Below are positions 5,754 through 6,745 of a stretch of 6,745 bases of DNA, in pieces. The notes below the pieces were generated by a model, which made no database searches, had not been told where the DNA came from, and saw nothing but the letters and a program-made list of their open reading frames with translations. Numbering within the stretch: the first letter of the stretch is position 1; each line of letters begins with the position of its first letter. Both the position numbers and the translations under genes were made by a program. The DNA comes from Bacteroidales bacterium (GTDB lineage Bacteria; Bacteroidota; Bacteroidia; Bacteroidales; UBA7960), in the NCBI GenBank assembly GCA_003451785.1, contig DMJL01000019.1, positions 1-6,745 of the forward strand, in the 5' to 3' direction.

Positions 5754-6745
5754 ATGTACGACATAGCATCATTAAATGAGAAGCTTTTGAATGAGCTTCG
5801 CGACATTGCAAAAGAATTAAAAATAAAGCGCGTAGAATCCTACAAAAAGCAAGAATTGGTTTACCAGATTTTGGATGCACAAGCCATTAATCCGCCGGAG
5901 GCTGTAATTCAGAAGGAGCGACAAATGGAGAAGATGCGTCAAAGGCCACGAACCAAGTTTGTTGCCGGCTCCTCCGGACAAGACAAATCTGCCATGAAGC
6001 CACCACGCCCTCAGGAAAAGAAAACGGAGTTTGTACCAAAAGGCAATCCAACCCCTTCCCCATCACCTGCCAACACAGAATCTTCACAAAAACCTATTGA
6101 AACAGAAGTAAATAAGTCTATTAAAGAAGATAAACCGGAGGGCGCGGATAAAATAGCCAATCAAGGTCCCCAAACGCCAAATCCGCAGCAAAAACCCAGA
6201 TGGGACAAACGCGAACACAACAGACCAAGATTGGGTACCCAAGAACAAAAACCATTTCAGCACGACCGCCACAGAGAACGACCTATTAGGGAATTTGAAG
6301 TGAAGAAAAAAGTGCCACTCGACGATTTTCCTGCAATTTCGCCCAACCTTTTGGAAGAGGAACAAGACATTGTTTTAACACCACAAGCTGAGACCGTTGC
6401 TGTGGAGCAGGCAGTAGTTGCAAGCCCGTCGGCTGAATTGGAGGCTGTAGAACAAAAGCGTGATAACCAAGATATTCAGCCCCAAACCCAAAGCAAGGAG
6501 CATTACAAGTCGAAGGGATTTGACCGCCGAACAGGAGAGCCTGTTTATGAATTTGATGGAATTATTGTTGCCGAAGGTGTTTTGGAAATCATGCCCGATG
6601 GATATGGCTTCATGCGCTCTTCCGATTATAACTACCTAAATTCGCCCGACGATATTTATGTTTCGCAAAGCCAAATCAAACTCTTTGGTCTTAAAACCGG
6701 CGATACCGTGAGAGGTGGCATTCGCCCTCCCAAAGAAAGCGAAAA
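5754..6745 (+). CDS. rho: Transcription termination factor Rho, 3'-truncated at window edge
   Basis: The visible 330 residues are the N-terminal part of Rho, the hexameric RNA-dependent ATPase that releases transcripts. Residues 1-45 form the Rho_N helical domain (helices around LNEKLLNELRDIAKEL and KKQELVYQIL). Residues 46-265 are a long insertion rich in Pro, Gln, Glu, Lys, Arg, Asn and Ser, with no predicted fold. From 268 on is the primary RNA-binding cold-shock-like domain: EGVLEIMPDGYGFMRSSDYN (274-293), DDIYVSQSQIK (299-309) and LKTGDTVRGGIRPPKESE (313-330), closely matching E. coli Rho. Y284 and F286 in DGYGFMR occupy the aromatic RNA-contact positions. E. coli Rho is 419 residues with almost no linker here; from the position of this domain the full protein should be near 640 residues. 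The ATPase domain lies outside the window. The ATG at 5754 is supported by the conserved N-terminal domain starting directly at it. The reverse-strand frames across the insertion are shadows. Confidence 0.96.
   Translation, partial: MYDIASLNEKLLNELRDIAKELKIKRVESYKKQELVYQILDAQAINPPEAVIQKERQMEKMRQRPRTKFVAGSSGQDKSAMKPPRPQEKKTEFVPKGNPTPSPSPANTESSQKPIETEVNKSIKEDKPEGADKIANQGPQTPNPQQKPRWDKREHNRPRLGTQEQKPFQHDRHRERPIREFEVKKKVPLDDFPAISPNLLEEEQDIVLTPQAETVAVEQAVVASPSAELEAVEQKRDNQDIQPQTQSKEHYKSKGFDRRTGEPVYEFDGIIVAEGVLEIMPDGYGFMRSSDYNYLNSPDDIYVSQSQIKLFGLKTGDTVRGGIRPPKESE

Noticed and set aside
5887..6365. Two reverse-strand open frames (66 and 93 codons) opposite rho
   Set aside because: They lie opposite the low-complexity Rho insertion, whose forward codon use leaves the reverse strand open; they show no motifs or promoters.
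1..6745. CRISPR array, insertion sequence, tRNA, toxin-antitoxin or phage-defence genes
   Set aside because: No regularly spaced repeats, terminal inverted repeats, transposase motifs, tRNA cloverleaf or defence-type domains were seen on either strand.

Overview
The window looks like ordinary chromosomal DNA from a member of the Bacteroidota. Four signs point that way: a DUF4293 membrane protein (a family essentially restricted to that phylum) with the family's C-terminal signature; a Rho factor with a very long polar insertion between its N-terminal helical domain and its RNA-binding domain; promoter elements matching the Bacteroidota consensus (TTTG, about 19 bases, TAnnTTTG); and start codons without clear Shine-Dalgarno sequences. 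I see no rRNA, tRNA, CRISPR array, insertion sequence, phage gene or integrase.

Layout. Bases 1-1790 (+) hold the C-terminal two thirds of a large FAD/iron-sulfur oxidoreductase of the D-lactate/D-2-hydroxyglutarate dehydrogenase (YdiJ-like) type; its N-terminal FAD-binding half lies upstream. A short AT-rich gap (1791-1936) separates it from a convergent minus-strand series. In that series' reading direction the genes are a DUF4293 membrane protein (5450-4953), a TIGR01212/YtqA-YhcC-like radical SAM enzyme (4799-3849), a LOG-family nucleotide phosphoribohydrolase (3678-3019) and a FkbM-type methyltransferase (2857-1937). The gaps of about 150-170 bases between them suggest separately expressed genes rather than one tight operon. 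From 5754 to the end (+) runs the N-terminal half of rho, cut by the window edge.

The 303-base divergent region between DUF4293 and rho is the best regulatory stretch. It carries two back-to-back consensus Bacteroidota promoters, one per direction, then an approximately 180-base rho leader with a C-rich, G-poor first half and a strong hairpin (5650-5690). This fits autoregulation of rho, which is known in other bacteria, but that is inference here.

The genes do not form an obvious common pathway: respiratory-type 2-hydroxyacid oxidation, glycan or lipid methylation, nucleotide/cytokinin-type hydrolysis, possible tRNA modification, an unknown membrane function and transcription termination. 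I found no convincing new multi-gene system. The points most worth a second look are the disordered Rho insertion, the rho leader hairpin, the lack of an ATG start for the radical SAM gene, and the AT-rich composition of the FkbM gene.
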